A stretch of DNA of 64,000 bases, taken from Roseococcus microcysteis. GTDB lineage: Bacteria > Pseudomonadota > Alphaproteobacteria > Acetobacterales > Acetobacteraceae. The position numbers were made by a program, and so were the translations under genes. The stretch is taken from NCBI RefSeq assembly GCF_014764365.1, contig NZ_CP061718.1, forward strand, positions 1,240,001-1,304,000, written 5' to 3'. Shown piece after piece: positions 1 through 7,735 of the stretch (its first letter is position 1; the number at the start of each line of letters is the position of its first letter). The notes beneath the pieces are model-generated. The model searched no databases and was not told the origin of the DNA. It was given only the letters and a program-made list of their open reading frames with translations.

Positions 1-153
1 GAGAACTTCAACCCGGGCTACCTGATGCGCGGCATGCACCTGCTGCCCAAGCGCGGCGACAAGCCCGAATGGCAGCACAACCAGGACTATTGGCGCGAGA
101 AGGACGAGTTCCCGGCCATTGACCTGAAGGACGCGGCCTTCGTCTATAGGTGA
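1..153 (+). CDS. Flavin-containing monooxygenase, C-terminal fragment
   Basis: Only the last 50 codons lie in the window; the gene is cut by the left edge and ends with TGA at 151-153. The visible tail carries a NPGYLMRGMHLLPKRG stretch followed by an aromatic and charged end. This resembles the conserved C-terminus of bacterial Baeyer-Villiger type flavin monooxygenases (a GYxxRxxxxLPKxG motif followed by WxxxQ/NxY). Such enzymes insert oxygen into ketones or related substrates using FAD and NADPH. The cofactor-binding motifs are outside the window, so the family call rests on the tail alone and the substrate cannot be guessed. The stop codon overlaps the start of the following amidase gene (GTGATG), suggesting co-transcription. 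Confidence 0.6.
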   Translation, partial: ENFNPGYLMRGMHLLPKRGDKPEWQHNQDYWREKDEFPAIDLKDAAFVYR

Positions 154-821
154 TGCTCTCCGTCACCGACCGCCCCTCGCCCAACCATGACCCGCGGCCC
201 GAGGGGGCGGCGGTGGACATGCTGATCCTGCACTACACCGGCATGAGGTCGGGCGCGGAGGCGCTGGCGCGGCTGCGCGACCCGGAGGCCGGCGTGTCCT
301 CGCATTACCTGGTGGAGGAGGATGGGCGCATCTTCCGCCTGGTGGAGGAAGGGCGCCGCGCGCGCCATGCCGGCGTCTCGCATTGGGGCGGGCGGAGCGC
401 GTTGAACGCGGTCTCCATCGGCATCGAGATCGTGAATCCCGGCCATGAATGGGGCTACCGCCCCTTCCCCGCCTTGCAGATGGCGGCGGTGGCGGAACTC
501 TGCCTCGACATACTGGCCCGCCACCCCATCCCGGCCCGCCATGTGCTGGCCCATAGCGACGTGGCGCCCGACCGCAAGGAGGATCCGGGCGAGCTGTTCG
601 ACTGGCCGGGGCTGGCGAAATGCGGCGTCGGACTATGGCCGGAGCGGGACGCCGAACCCGATGCCGATGCGCTGACCCTGCTCGGCCGCATCGGCTATCG
701 CACCGACCTGCCCCTGCCCGTGCTGGTCACCGCCTTCCAGCGGCATTGGCGGCCGGAGCGCGTGGATGGCATCGCGGATGCGGTGACGCTGGCGCGGATG
801 GCGGCCGTGGCCGGGGCGTGA
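153..821 (+). CDS. N-acetylmuramoyl-L-alanine amidase, AmiD-like (amidase_2 family)
   Basis: The 222-residue protein matches zinc amidases that cut the bond between muramic acid and the stem peptide of peptidoglycan fragments. His27 (in LHYTG), His134 (in LAHSDVAPDRKEDPG) and Asp144 fall where the AmiD/AmpD zinc ligands are expected, with the typical 10-residue gap between the last two. A SSHYLVEEDGRIF segment and SIGIEIVNPG are further family hallmarks. The C-terminal 50 residues resemble the helical peptidoglycan-binding domain of AmiD. No clear signal peptide is seen, so a cytoplasmic, AmpD-like wall-recycling role is as likely as a periplasmic one. A GTG one codon upstream (150) could also start it. 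The stop overlaps the next gene by four bases. Confidence 0.85.
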   Translation: MLSVTDRPSPNHDPRPEGAAVDMLILHYTGMRSGAEALARLRDPEAGVSSHYLVEEDGRIFRLVEEGRRARHAGVSHWGGRSALNAVSIGIEIVNPGHEWGYRPFPALQMAAVAELCLDILARHPIPARHVLAHSDVAPDRKEDPGELFDWPGLAKCGVGLWPERDAEPDADALTLLGRIGYRTDLPLPVLVTAFQRHWRPERVDGIADAVTLARMAAVAGA

Positions 822-1330
822 CGCCCGAGGCGCTGGCCCGCCGCGTGGCGGCGCATCCCCGCATGGCGCATCTGCTGCGGGTCGCGGCCCTCCACGGCCC
901 GCCCGCGGGCTGGCTCGGCGCGGGTTTCCTGCGCAATGCCGCCTGGGACTGGCTACATGGGCGTGAGCCCGACCCGGATGCAGCCGATCTCGACCTCGTC
1001 TTCCACGCGCCCGGCCTCGATGCCGCGCCCTTCGCGTCGCGCCTTCACGCGGCGGAGCCCGCGGCGCGCTGGGAGGTGGTGAACCAGGCCGGGCTGATGC
1101 CGGCCGATGACCTGGCGGGCGCCATGGCCCTCTGGCCCGAGACCGCGACGGCGGTGGCCGCGCGCTGGGAGGACGGGCGGGTGGCGCTGCTGGCGCCGCA
1201 TGGCTGGGAAGACCTGTTCGCGCTGCGCCTGCGCCCCACACCTGCCTTCGCGGAACGGCGCGCGGCGGTGGAGGCGCGCGCGGCCGCGCGCGGCTGGTTC
1301 GCGCGCTGGCCCCGGCTGCGCTGGGCATGA
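818..1330 (+). CDS. Nucleotidyltransferase family protein (DUF925 / NTP_transf_6)
   Basis: This is a 170-residue protein starting at a GTG that overlaps the amidase stop (GTGA). It has the layout of the DUF925 family: GAGFLRNAAWDWLHG near the N-terminus, then a DLDLVFHAP acidic strand, VVNQAGLMP, a WPETATAVAARW segment and a terminal EDLFALRLRPTP motif. The GAGFLRN and DLDLVF pair resembles the nucleotidyltransferase fold (G-S/A-x-R/N and DxD), but no substrate is established for the family. Here it appears translationally coupled to the amidase, a pairing that gives no clear functional hint. I infer a soluble cytoplasmic protein. Confidence 0.8.
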   Translation: MTPEALARRVAAHPRMAHLLRVAALHGPPAGWLGAGFLRNAAWDWLHGREPDPDAADLDLVFHAPGLDAAPFASRLHAAEPAARWEVVNQAGLMPADDLAGAMALWPETATAVAARWEDGRVALLAPHGWEDLFALRLRPTPAFAERRAAVEARAAARGWFARWPRLRWA

Positions 1331-1382
1331 TCCACGTAGCCCAGGCTTGACCCACCCCTTCCCCGGGCGCAACAGAAGCGCG

Positions 1383-1772
1383 GTGCCGGGGGGCCGGGCG
1401 ACCGCTGGCGGGTGAGAGATCGCGCGCTGGAGGAAAGTCCGGGCTCCACGGAAAGACGGTGCCGGCTAACGGCCGGCGGGGGCGCGAGCCCTCAGGGAAA
1501 GTGCCACAGAGAACAGACCGCCACGCCCGAGCAATCCGGCGCGGCAAGGGTGAAACGGTGGGGCAAGAGCCCACCGCGCTTCCAGCAATGGCGGCGGCAC
1601 GGCAAACCCCACCGGGAGCAAGGCCGAATAGGGAGGGCCGCGGTAACGCAGGGGTTTTCCGCCCCGCCCTCCGGGTTGGCCGCGCGAAGCGGGTGGTGAC
1701 ACCCGCTCCAGAGGAATGGTCGCACAGGCGCGCAAGCGCTGGACAGAACCCGGCTTACAGGCCCTCCGGCAC
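1383..1772 (+). ncRNA. rnpB: RNase P RNA, bacterial type A
   Basis: The catalytic RNA of RNase P, which removes tRNA 5' leaders. The universally conserved GAGGAAAGTCCGGGCTCC block lies near 1430-1447. It is followed by AGTGCCACAGA and AACAGACCGC (about 1500-1525), GCAAGGGTGAAACGGTG (about 1543), AGAGGAATGG (about 1711) and GGACAGAACCCGGCTTACAG (1741-1760). The ends were set by pairing the P1 helix: GTGCCGG...GGCC at 1383-1395 with GGCCCTCCGGCAC at 1760-1772. Length is about 390 nt, normal for alphaproteobacteria. No transcription start was mapped, so ends may be off by a few bases. Confidence 0.95.
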
Positions 1773-2131
1773 CACAACACCCTCTCCCTGAGCCGAGTGT
1801 GGCCGCACAGCCACACCCCCACGCGAAACCTACAGCGGGGCACAACCGTATTGTCACGCCCAAGCTCAACTCACTGATTTGTGAGGATTTTTGTTTATCC
1901 CCACCCATAGCCGCCCCATAATATCCCTTGATTAGGGGCATCCACCCAGATAGAACACACCCAGCCCAGACGGGGTGAGCAAGCTCGGGGGGCGAGCCAT
2001 CACCGAAAGGGTTTGGTCGGGCGAGCCGGCGGGGTCGGGGGGCCTCGTCGGCCGCTGTTCCTCCCCGGAGCCGGGGCGGGGCGGCGACGCCGAACCCCCC
2101 AGGGCGCAACGGGGGGTCACCGACGGTCGCG
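1773..2131 (+). other. rnpB-mraZ intergenic region and long mraZ leader
   Basis: About 360 bases without a gene. Just after rnpB is a 7-bp hairpin (1797-1803 with 1810-1816) that may help end or process rnpB. A weaker stem, CTCAC (1870-1874) with GTGAG (1881-1885), is followed by GATTTTTGTTT and is the best terminator candidate. A promoter candidate follows at 1928-1956 and then a GC-rich leader of roughly 170 nt. In the leader, ACCCCCC (2094-2100) pairs perfectly with GGGGGGT (2111-2117), ending 14 nt before the mraZ start codon, where it could affect ribosome access. A short open frame over 1975-2346 is not considered a gene. Confidence 0.5.
1928..1956 (+). promoter_or_regulatory. Candidate sigma70-type promoter of the mraZ/dcw cluster
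   Basis: TTGATT at 1928-1933 and TAGAAC at 1951-1956 are separated by 17 bases and each match four of six consensus positions. A cluster of CCCA (TGGG on the minus strand) boxes overlaps it; their 3' A's are at 1903, 1907, 1918, 1948, 1963 and 1968. MraZ is known in other bacteria to bind repeated TGGG boxes at its own promoter. The spacing here (4, 11, 30, 15 and 5) is not the regular 10 bp described in E. coli, so the operator idea is only a suggestion. Confidence 0.35.
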
Positions 2132-2563
2132 ATGGTCGAATTCGTCGGATCCCTCGATGGCACGCTGGACAAGAAGGGGCGCTGCTCCGTTCCCGCCACG
2201 TTCCGCAGCCAGCTCAACAACCAGCCTCTCTATCTCCGGCCTTCCGTGCGCGGCACCTTCCTCGAAGCCTGGCCCTCCATGGATTTCGCGGCCACCGATG
2301 CGCCGCGCCTCGGTCCGCTCGACATCCCGAGCGAGGAGGAGGATGACCGCCTCTACGCCCTCATCGCCGTGGTCGTGCCCGTCCAGCCGGACGCGGAAGG
2401 GCGCATCATCGTCCCGCCGCACCTGATCCGTCACGCGGAACTCGGCAACGAATTGTATTTCGTGGGCCGCCGCAGCTTCTTCGAGATCTGGTCGCGCCAG
2501 GCCTTCGAGGCGCGCCTGGCCCGCGCGCTGGCCGCCACCCGCCCGATCCCGAGGGCGTCATGA
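2132..2563 (+). CDS. mraZ: Transcriptional regulator MraZ
   Basis: A 143-residue protein with the two SpoVT-AbrB-like halves of MraZ. The first is [16 protein letters not shown] at residues ~10-25. The second is [13 protein letters not shown], followed by [14 protein letters not shown] near residues 110-122. MraZ is a ring-forming DNA-binding regulator of the division and cell-wall cluster that it heads, and its position directly before rsmH is the canonical arrangement. Length is typical. The ATG is preceded by a GC-rich hairpin rather than a clear Shine-Dalgarno sequence. The stop codon overlaps the rsmH start (ATGA), the first in a long chain of such couplings. Confidence 0.95.
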   Translation: MVEFVGSLDGTLDKKGRCSVPATFRSQLNNQPLYLRPSVRGTFLEAWPSMDFAATDAPRLGPLDIPSEEEDDRLYALIAVVVPVQPDAEGRIIVPPHLIRHAELGNELYFVGRRSFFEIWSRQAFEARLARALAATRPIPRAS

Positions 2564-3501
2564 CGCATATCCCCGTCATGCTCGACGAAGTCCTGCGCAC
2601 GCTGGCCCCCCGCGCCGGCGAGGTGATCCTGGACGGCACCTTCGGCGGCGGCGGCTATGCATCGGCTTTCCTCGACGCCGCCCCCTGCACCCTCTGGGCC
2701 ATGGACCGCGACCCCGACGCCATCGCGCGCGGCGCCGCCCTCGCCGCGCGGCATCCCGGGCGGCTGCACCTCATCGAGGGCCGATTCGGCGACATGGTGG
2801 CGCATCTCGCCGCGCGTGGTGTCACGGCGCTCGATGGCGTGGTGCTCGATCTCGGCGTCTCCTCCTTCCAGCTCGACACGCCCGATCGCGGATTCTCCTT
2901 CCGCGCGGACGGGCCGCTCGACATGCGCATGGGCCGCGACGGGCCTTCCGCCGCCGACCTCGTGAACACGCTGGAGGAGCGCGAGCTGGCCGAGCTGATC
3001 TGGGAATTCGGCGAGGAACGCCATTCGCGCCGCGTGGCCCGCGCCATCATCCGCGCGCGCGGCGAAGCCCCCTTCACCACCACCGCGCAGCTCGCCGAAG
3101 TGATCCGCCGCGCCGTCCCGCGCGACCCCTCGGGCCTCGATGGCGCGACGCGCAGCTTCCAGGCGCTGCGCATTCGCGTGAATGACGAGCTGGGGGAGGT
3201 CACGCGCGGGCTGGAAGCTGCGATGAGTCTGCTTTCACCCGGTGGGCGAATCGTTGTGGTGTCTTTTCACTCGCTGGAAGATCGCATCGTGAAGCGCGCC
3301 TTCCAGAAAGCCTCTGGCCGCATGCCCGCCGCCTCCCGCCATGATCCGGGCGCGCTGATCGCCGCGCCCGCGCCCACCGGCTTCGAGCTGCTGACGCCGC
3401 GCTCGCTCCGTCCTTCCGCCGCCGAGATCGCCGCCAACCCACGTTCCCGCAGCGCGCATCTGCGCGCGCTGCGCCGCAAGCCCGAGGCCGTGCCATGCTG
3501 A
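2560..3501 (+). CDS. rsmH: 16S rRNA (cytosine(1402)-N(4))-methyltransferase RsmH
   Basis: A 313-residue S-adenosylmethionine-dependent enzyme that methylates N4 of C1402 in 16S rRNA. The N-terminal [10 protein letters not shown] and the SAM-binding [17 protein letters not shown] are hallmark segments. Further family motifs are [10 protein letters not shown] (near 107), [15 protein letters not shown], the [15 protein letters not shown] helix and [13 protein letters not shown] near residue 235. Length is normal. It starts within the mraZ stop and its own stop lies inside the ftsL start region (7-bp overlap), so it is translated as part of the cluster message. Confidence 0.97.
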   Translation: MTHIPVMLDEVLRTLAPRAGEVILDGTFGGGGYASAFLDAAPCTLWAMDRDPDAIARGAALAARHPGRLHLIEGRFGDMVAHLAARGVTALDGVVLDLGVSSFQLDTPDRGFSFRADGPLDMRMGRDGPSAADLVNTLEERELAELIWEFGEERHSRRVARAIIRARGEAPFTTTAQLAEVIRRAVPRDPSGLDGATRSFQALRIRVNDELGEVTRGLEAAMSLLSPGGRIVVVSFHSLEDRIVKRAFQKASGRMPAASRHDPGALIAAPAPTGFELLTPRSLRPSAAEIAANPRSRSAHLRALRRKPEAVPC

Positions 3502-4376
3502 TCCGACCCCTCGCCTTCCTGGGCTGCCTCGCCTTCCTGGGCACGGGCTTCCACGTCTATTCCATCAAGGCCGAGGTGGACGCGGTGGAGGCGGAGCTGC
3601 GCCGCACCTTACAGGCGACCGAGGCCGAGCGCGTGCAGACGCGCACCCTCTCCGCCGAATGGGCGCGGCTGACCGACCAGGACCGGCTGCAGGCGCTGGC
3701 CTCGGCGCACCTGCCGGACCTGGTGCCCACCACGCCGCAGCAATTCCTCCGCGTGGCCGATGCCGGGCGGCGCCTGCCCGCGCCCACGGATTTCGCCGGC
3801 GGCCCCAGCGCCTTCCGCACGCGCACCGATGTGGCGGCCGCGCCGGGCGAGGTGCTGGTCTTCTCCGCGCGCACGATGTTTGCGGATGCGCGGCCTGCCG
3901 CGACGCTGGCCGATGCGCGGCCCGCCGCGACGTTGGCTGACGCGCGGCCCGCCGCGACCTTGGCCGACGCGCGGCCCGCCGCGACAGTCGCGGAGGCGCG
4001 GCCCGTCTCCGATGCGCCGGCGCCGGCCGCGGTGGCACCGGTCGCGGCGGCGGTGGCGCCCGTGGCAGCACCCGTCCCCGCGCCGCAGGCCGTGGCGGTG
4101 GCCGCGCCCGTCGCCCCCCGCGCCACCCCCGTGGCCGCACGCGCCCCCGAGCCTCGCCGTGCGCCGGAACCCCGCCCCGCCCCGCGCCTGGCCGAGGCCC
4201 CGGTTCGCCCGGCCCCGCCCCCGCGTGAAGTCGCCGCCGCACGCCCCGCCGCCGACCCCGCGCTGCGCACGGCCATGCATGTCCGCGCCGCGCCCATGGC
4301 GCCGCCCATGCCGCAGGCGGGCTCCATGCTCGGCGGCGGCATCTCCCTGCCGCCCCCCGTGCCCTTCGGCCGATGA
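3495..4376 (+). CDS. ftsL: Cell division protein FtsL with long Ala/Pro-rich C-terminal extension
   Basis: The first 100 residues fit FtsL, the small bitopic division protein that pairs with FtsB and FtsQ. There is one N-terminal membrane segment (about residues 3-22), then a coiled-coil-like stretch (residues ~27-60), then [14 protein letters not shown], a conserved FtsL end motif. FtsL proteins are usually 100-150 residues; this one is 293. The extra part is low-complexity Ala/Pro/Arg sequence and contains a 9-residue repeat (see 3882-4013). I infer a disordered periplasmic tail. Assignment relies on the N-terminus plus the position between rsmH and ftsI. The stop overlaps an ATG (ATGA) at 4373 that may be the true ftsI start. 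Confidence 0.85.
   Translation: MLIRPLAFLGCLAFLGTGFHVYSIKAEVDAVEAELRRTLQATEAERVQTRTLSAEWARLTDQDRLQALASAHLPDLVPTTPQQFLRVADAGRRLPAPTDFAGGPSAFRTRTDVAAAPGEVLVFSARTMFADARPAATLADARPAATLADARPAATLADARPAATVAEARPVSDAPAPAAVAPVAAAVAPVAAPVPAPQAVAVAAPVAPRATPVAARAPEPRRAPEPRPAPRLAEAPVRPAPPPREVAAARPAADPALRTAMHVRAAPMAPPMPQAGSMLGGGISLPPPVPFGR
3882..4013 (+). repeat. 27-bp tandem repeat inside ftsL (ADARPAATL units)
   Basis: Four 27-bp units start at 3882, 3909, 3936 and 3963, and a degenerate fifth starts at 3990. They encode ADARPAATL three times, then ADARPAATV and finally AEARPVSD. Units differ by only a few, mostly synonymous, bases, which suggests recent slippage-type amplification. The repeat stays in frame and lies at FtsL residues ~130-173, in the unstructured extension. 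Unit number is likely to vary between strains. Confidence 0.9.
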
Positions 4377-4485
4377 ACCTGCCCCCGCGCCCCCGCCGCT
4401 GCCCCCCGAGGCCTCGCCCGTCCGGCCGCAGCCGCGCGCCGCGCTGCGCCGCCCCGCCCCGCGCCAGCCCGACCACCACCGCCAG

Positions 4486-6288
4486 ATGCGCGCGCGGCTG
4501 GGCTTCGCCACCTTCGGCTTCGCGGTGCTGTTCGGCGCGGTCGCGGTCACGCTGGCGGACCGCACGGTGATCAACCCGGCTTCCTCGGCCATCGCGCAGC
4601 CCCGCCCCCTTCCGCGCGCCGAGCCGCCGGTGACGCGCGCCGAGATCGTGGACCGCAACAACGAGGTGCTGGCGGTCACGGTGCGCGGCCGCGCCCTCTA
4701 CGCGCGCCCCGCCCATATCCAGGACCCCGAGGCGGTGGCGGCGCTGCTGCACCCCATCCTGCCGCATCTGGACCGCGAACGGCTGGTGGCGCGCCTCTCG
4801 CCGCCCTACGTCTTCGCCTACATTGATCGCTTCATCACGCCCCGCCAGGAAGAGGCGATCAACGCGCTCGGCATCGTCGGCCTGAACTTCGAGACGGCGG
4901 AGCGCCGCACCTACCCCCGTGGCCGCGACGCCGCCCATGTGCTGGGCCTGGTGGATGTGGACAACCAAGGCCTCTTCGGCGCCGAGCGCTGGTTCGATGA
5001 GCGGCTGCGCGTGGACCGCAACGCGCTGCGCCTCTCGCTCGACATCCGGGTGCAGCGCGAGCTGCGCGAGACGCTGGCCCACACCGTCGAACGCTTCAGC
5101 GGCATCGGCGGTGTCGCCATGCTGATGGACGTGAACACGGGCGAGATGCTGGGCATGGCCTCCCTGCCCGATTTCAGCGGCGCGGACCCCGCGGGCTCGC
5201 CCGCCGGCAACCGCTTCCACCGCGCGGTGGAGGGCGTCTATGAGCCCGGCTCCACCATGAAGCTGCTGACGGCGGCCATGGCGCTGGAACTGGGCACGGT
5301 GCAGATGCATTCGGGCTTCGACGCCTCGCGCCCCATCCGCTTCGGCCGGCACAGCATCAGCGATTTCCGGGGCAAGAACCGCTGGCTCGCCCTGCCCGAG
5401 ATCATCGCCTATTCGTCCAACATCGCCTCCGCGCACATGGCGATGACGGTGGGCACGGCGCGGCACCGGGAATTCCTGGCGCGCTTCGGCATCGCGCGCC
5501 ACCAGCGCCTGGGCATCGAGCTGCCGGAATCGGCGGCCATCCTGCTGCCCGGCGAGCGCGACTGGCGCGACATCCACACCATGACCATCGGCTTCGGCCA
5601 TGGCGTGTCCATCACGCCGCTGCACGTCATCAACGCCGCCGCCACGCTGGCCAATGGCGGGCTGTTCCGCACGCCCACCATCCTGGCCCAGCCGGACGGG
5701 GCGGAGCGCGAGGGCACGCGCGTGATCAGCGAGCGCACCTCGCACCAGATGCGCCGGCTGATGCGCATCGCGGTGACGGAGGGCTCGGCCCGCGGCGCCA
5801 ATGCGCCCGGCTATTTCGTGGGCGGCAAGACGGGCACGGCGCTGAAGCCCAACCCCGGCGGGCGCGGCTATTCGACCGACCGGCGCGTCTCCGCCTTCGT
5901 GGGCGTCTTCCCGATGCACGCGCCGCGCTATGCCGTCTATCTCATGGTGGATGAGCCGCGGCCGCGCGCGGACACCGGCCCCTTCGCGACCGCGGGCGTG
6001 GTCGCGGCGCCGGCGGCCGGCCGCGTGATCCAGCGCGTGGCGCCCATCCTGGGCCTGGTGCCCGAGACGGAGCGTGTGGCCGAGATCGAGCAGGCGCTGC
6101 ATGTGCCGCTGCAGCCGGCCCGCCCGCGGGCCGCGCCCGCCGCGCCCTCGGTCGCGGCGCCGCGCCCCTCCGCCACGCGCCCCGCCCCCGCCATCGCGCC
6201 CACCTTGCCCGAGGTGGCGCCCATCCGCCGCACCGGCTTGCCCGGGGGCGCCATCCAGACGGCCGAGGGCCGCCATGCTTCTCCATGA
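4486..6288 (+). CDS. ftsI: Septal peptidoglycan transpeptidase FtsI (PBP3)
   Basis: A class B penicillin-binding protein that cross-links septal peptidoglycan. From the ATG at 4486 it has 600 residues: a membrane anchor at ~5-25, a PBP-dimer domain, then the transpeptidase with the active-site motif S256-T-M-K259, S310-S-N312 and K448-T-G. A Pro/Ala-rich tail follows the domain. The start is uncertain. The open frame extends upstream with no ATG/GTG except deep inside ftsL. The ATG at 4373 that overlaps the ftsL stop (ATGA) is one frame off; adding one base to a C run at 4382-4407 would join it and give MNLPPAPPPLPPEAS before the anchor. I suspect a missing C. Confidence 0.93.
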   Translation: MRARLGFATFGFAVLFGAVAVTLADRTVINPASSAIAQPRPLPRAEPPVTRAEIVDRNNEVLAVTVRGRALYARPAHIQDPEAVAALLHPILPHLDRERLVARLSPPYVFAYIDRFITPRQEEAINALGIVGLNFETAERRTYPRGRDAAHVLGLVDVDNQGLFGAERWFDERLRVDRNALRLSLDIRVQRELRETLAHTVERFSGIGGVAMLMDVNTGEMLGMASLPDFSGADPAGSPAGNRFHRAVEGVYEPGSTMKLLTAAMALELGTVQMHSGFDASRPIRFGRHSISDFRGKNRWLALPEIIAYSSNIASAHMAMTVGTARHREFLARFGIARHQRLGIELPESAAILLPGERDWRDIHTMTIGFGHGVSITPLHVINAAATLANGGLFRTPTILAQPDGAEREGTRVISERTSHQMRRLMRIAVTEGSARGANAPGYFVGGKTGTALKPNPGGRGYSTDRRVSAFVGVFPMHAPRYAVYLMVDEPRPRADTGPFATAGVVAAPAAGRVIQRVAPILGLVPETERVAEIEQALHVPLQPARPRAAPAAPSVAAPRPSATRPAPAIAPTLPEVAPIRRTGLPGGAIQTAEGRHASP

Positions 6289-7735
6289 CCTGCTGGCCCG
6301 CGCGGGTCTGACCGCCGAAGGTCCTGACGCCGAGATCACGGGACTGACGGCCGACAGCCGCGCGGTGAGGCCGGGCTTCCTCTTCGCCGCCCTGCCCGGC
6401 CTGCGCGCCGATGGCGCGCGCTTCATCGCCGATGCGCGCGCGCGCGGCGCGGTGGCCGTGCTGGCGGGGGCCGGCGTGGCGGGTGAACCGAGCCTCGCCT
6501 GGATCACGGCGGCCGACCCGCGCCTGGCATTGGCCCGCCTCGCCGCCGCCTTCCATGGCGCGCAGCCCGCGCATGTGGTCGCCGTCACGGGCACCAATGG
6601 CAAGACCAGCACGGTGGAGTTCACCCGGCAGTTGCTGGCGGCCGAGGGGATGGCCGCGGCCTCGCTCGGCACGCTCGGCCTGCGGGCACCCGGATTGCCG
6701 GAGGAGGAGAGCCTCACCACGCCCGACCCCGTGGCGCTGCACGCCACGCTGGCGCGGCTGCACGGGGCGGGGGTGACGCATCTCGCCATGGAGGCGAGCT
6801 CGCACGGGCTGGACCAGCGGCGGCTGGACGGGGTGCGGCTGGCGGCGGCGGGCTTCACCAACCTGACGCGCGACCATCTGGATTATCACGGCGGCATGGC
6901 CGCATACCGCGCGGCCAAGCTGCGGCTGTTCGACACGCTGCTGCCCGCCGGCGCGCCCGCCGTGCTGCACATGGGCATGGAGGCGGAGACGCTGGAGGCG
7001 CTGCGCCGCGTCATCGCGACGCGCGGGCTGCGCGGCATCGCGGTGGGCGAGGATGCGGGCGAGGTCGCCCTGCTCTCCCACACGCCGCTGCCGCGCGGGC
7101 AGCGTCTCAGCCTCGATCTCGCGGGCGTGCGGGGCGAGGTGGAGATTCCCCTGCCCGGCCGTTTCCAGGCCGACAACCTGCTGGTGGCGCTGGGGCTGGC
7201 GCTCGGCCTCGGCGTCGCGCCCGCCGCGCTGCTGGCCGCGCTGCCCGCCCTCTCCGGCGTGCGGGGGCGGATGGAGCTGGCCGCCACCCTGCCGAATGGC
7301 GCCGCCATCTATGTGGACTACGCCCATACGCCCGATGCGCTGGCGCGGCTGCTGGCGGCGCTCCGGCCCCATGTCGCGCCGGGGGCGCGGCTGCATGTGC
7401 TGTTCGGCGCCGGCGGCGACCGCGACCCGGGCAAGCGGCCCCTGATGGGCGCGGCCGCCGCCCAGGGCGCCGACAGGGTGTGGGTGACGGATGACAACCC
7501 GCGCTCCGAGGACCCCGCCGCCATCCGCGCCGCCGTGCGCCAGGGCGCGCCGGGGGCGGTGGATGCGGGGGGACGCGAGGACGCCATCGGGGCGGCGCTG
7601 GCGGCGCTCGGCCCCGGCGACGTGCTGGCCGTGGCCGGCAAGGGGCATGAGCGGGGGCAGAGCATCGCGGGCGTGACCCACCCCTTCGACGATGTGGAGG
7701 TGGTGCGCCGCCTCGCGGGACGGGTGGCGGCATGA
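6275..7735 (+). CDS. murE: UDP-N-acetylmuramoyl-L-alanyl-D-glutamate--2,6-diaminopimelate ligase
   Basis: This 486-residue ATP-dependent Mur ligase adds the third stem-peptide residue in the cytoplasm. The ATP loop GTNGKTS is near residue 108, and GVTHLAMEASSHGL and YAHTPDAL are central Mur-ligase motifs. D407-N-P-R410 is the DNPR signature that selects meso-diaminopimelate rather than lysine, as expected for a Gram-negative wall. A C-terminal GKGHERGQ segment is also present. It starts 14 bases inside ftsI and its stop overlaps murF (ATGA). The chosen ATG gives the usual N-terminal MLLHDLLARAG start and normal length. Confidence 0.97.
   Translation: MLLHDLLARAGLTAEGPDAEITGLTADSRAVRPGFLFAALPGLRADGARFIADARARGAVAVLAGAGVAGEPSLAWITAADPRLALARLAAAFHGAQPAHVVAVTGTNGKTSTVEFTRQLLAAEGMAAASLGTLGLRAPGLPEEESLTTPDPVALHATLARLHGAGVTHLAMEASSHGLDQRRLDGVRLAAAGFTNLTRDHLDYHGGMAAYRAAKLRLFDTLLPAGAPAVLHMGMEAETLEALRRVIATRGLRGIAVGEDAGEVALLSHTPLPRGQRLSLDLAGVRGEVEIPLPGRFQADNLLVALGLALGLGVAPAALLAALPALSGVRGRMELAATLPNGAAIYVDYAHTPDALARLLAALRPHVAPGARLHVLFGAGGDRDPGKRPLMGAAAAQGADRVWVTDDNPRSEDPAAIRAAVRQGAPGAVDAGGREDAIGAALAALGPGDVLAVAGKGHERGQSIAGVTHPFDDVEVVRRLAGRVAA

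Noticed and set aside
1975-2346. A 123-codon open frame in the mraZ leader
   Set aside because: It has no ribosome site, runs into mraZ in a different frame and has low-complexity GC-driven composition.
3565-6861. A 1098-codon open frame on the minus strand across ftsL, ftsI and murE
   Set aside because: It is the antisense shadow of the real genes. High GC in third positions removes stop codons on the opposite strand. It contains no recognisable domain, and its apparent repeats come from the ftsL repeat.
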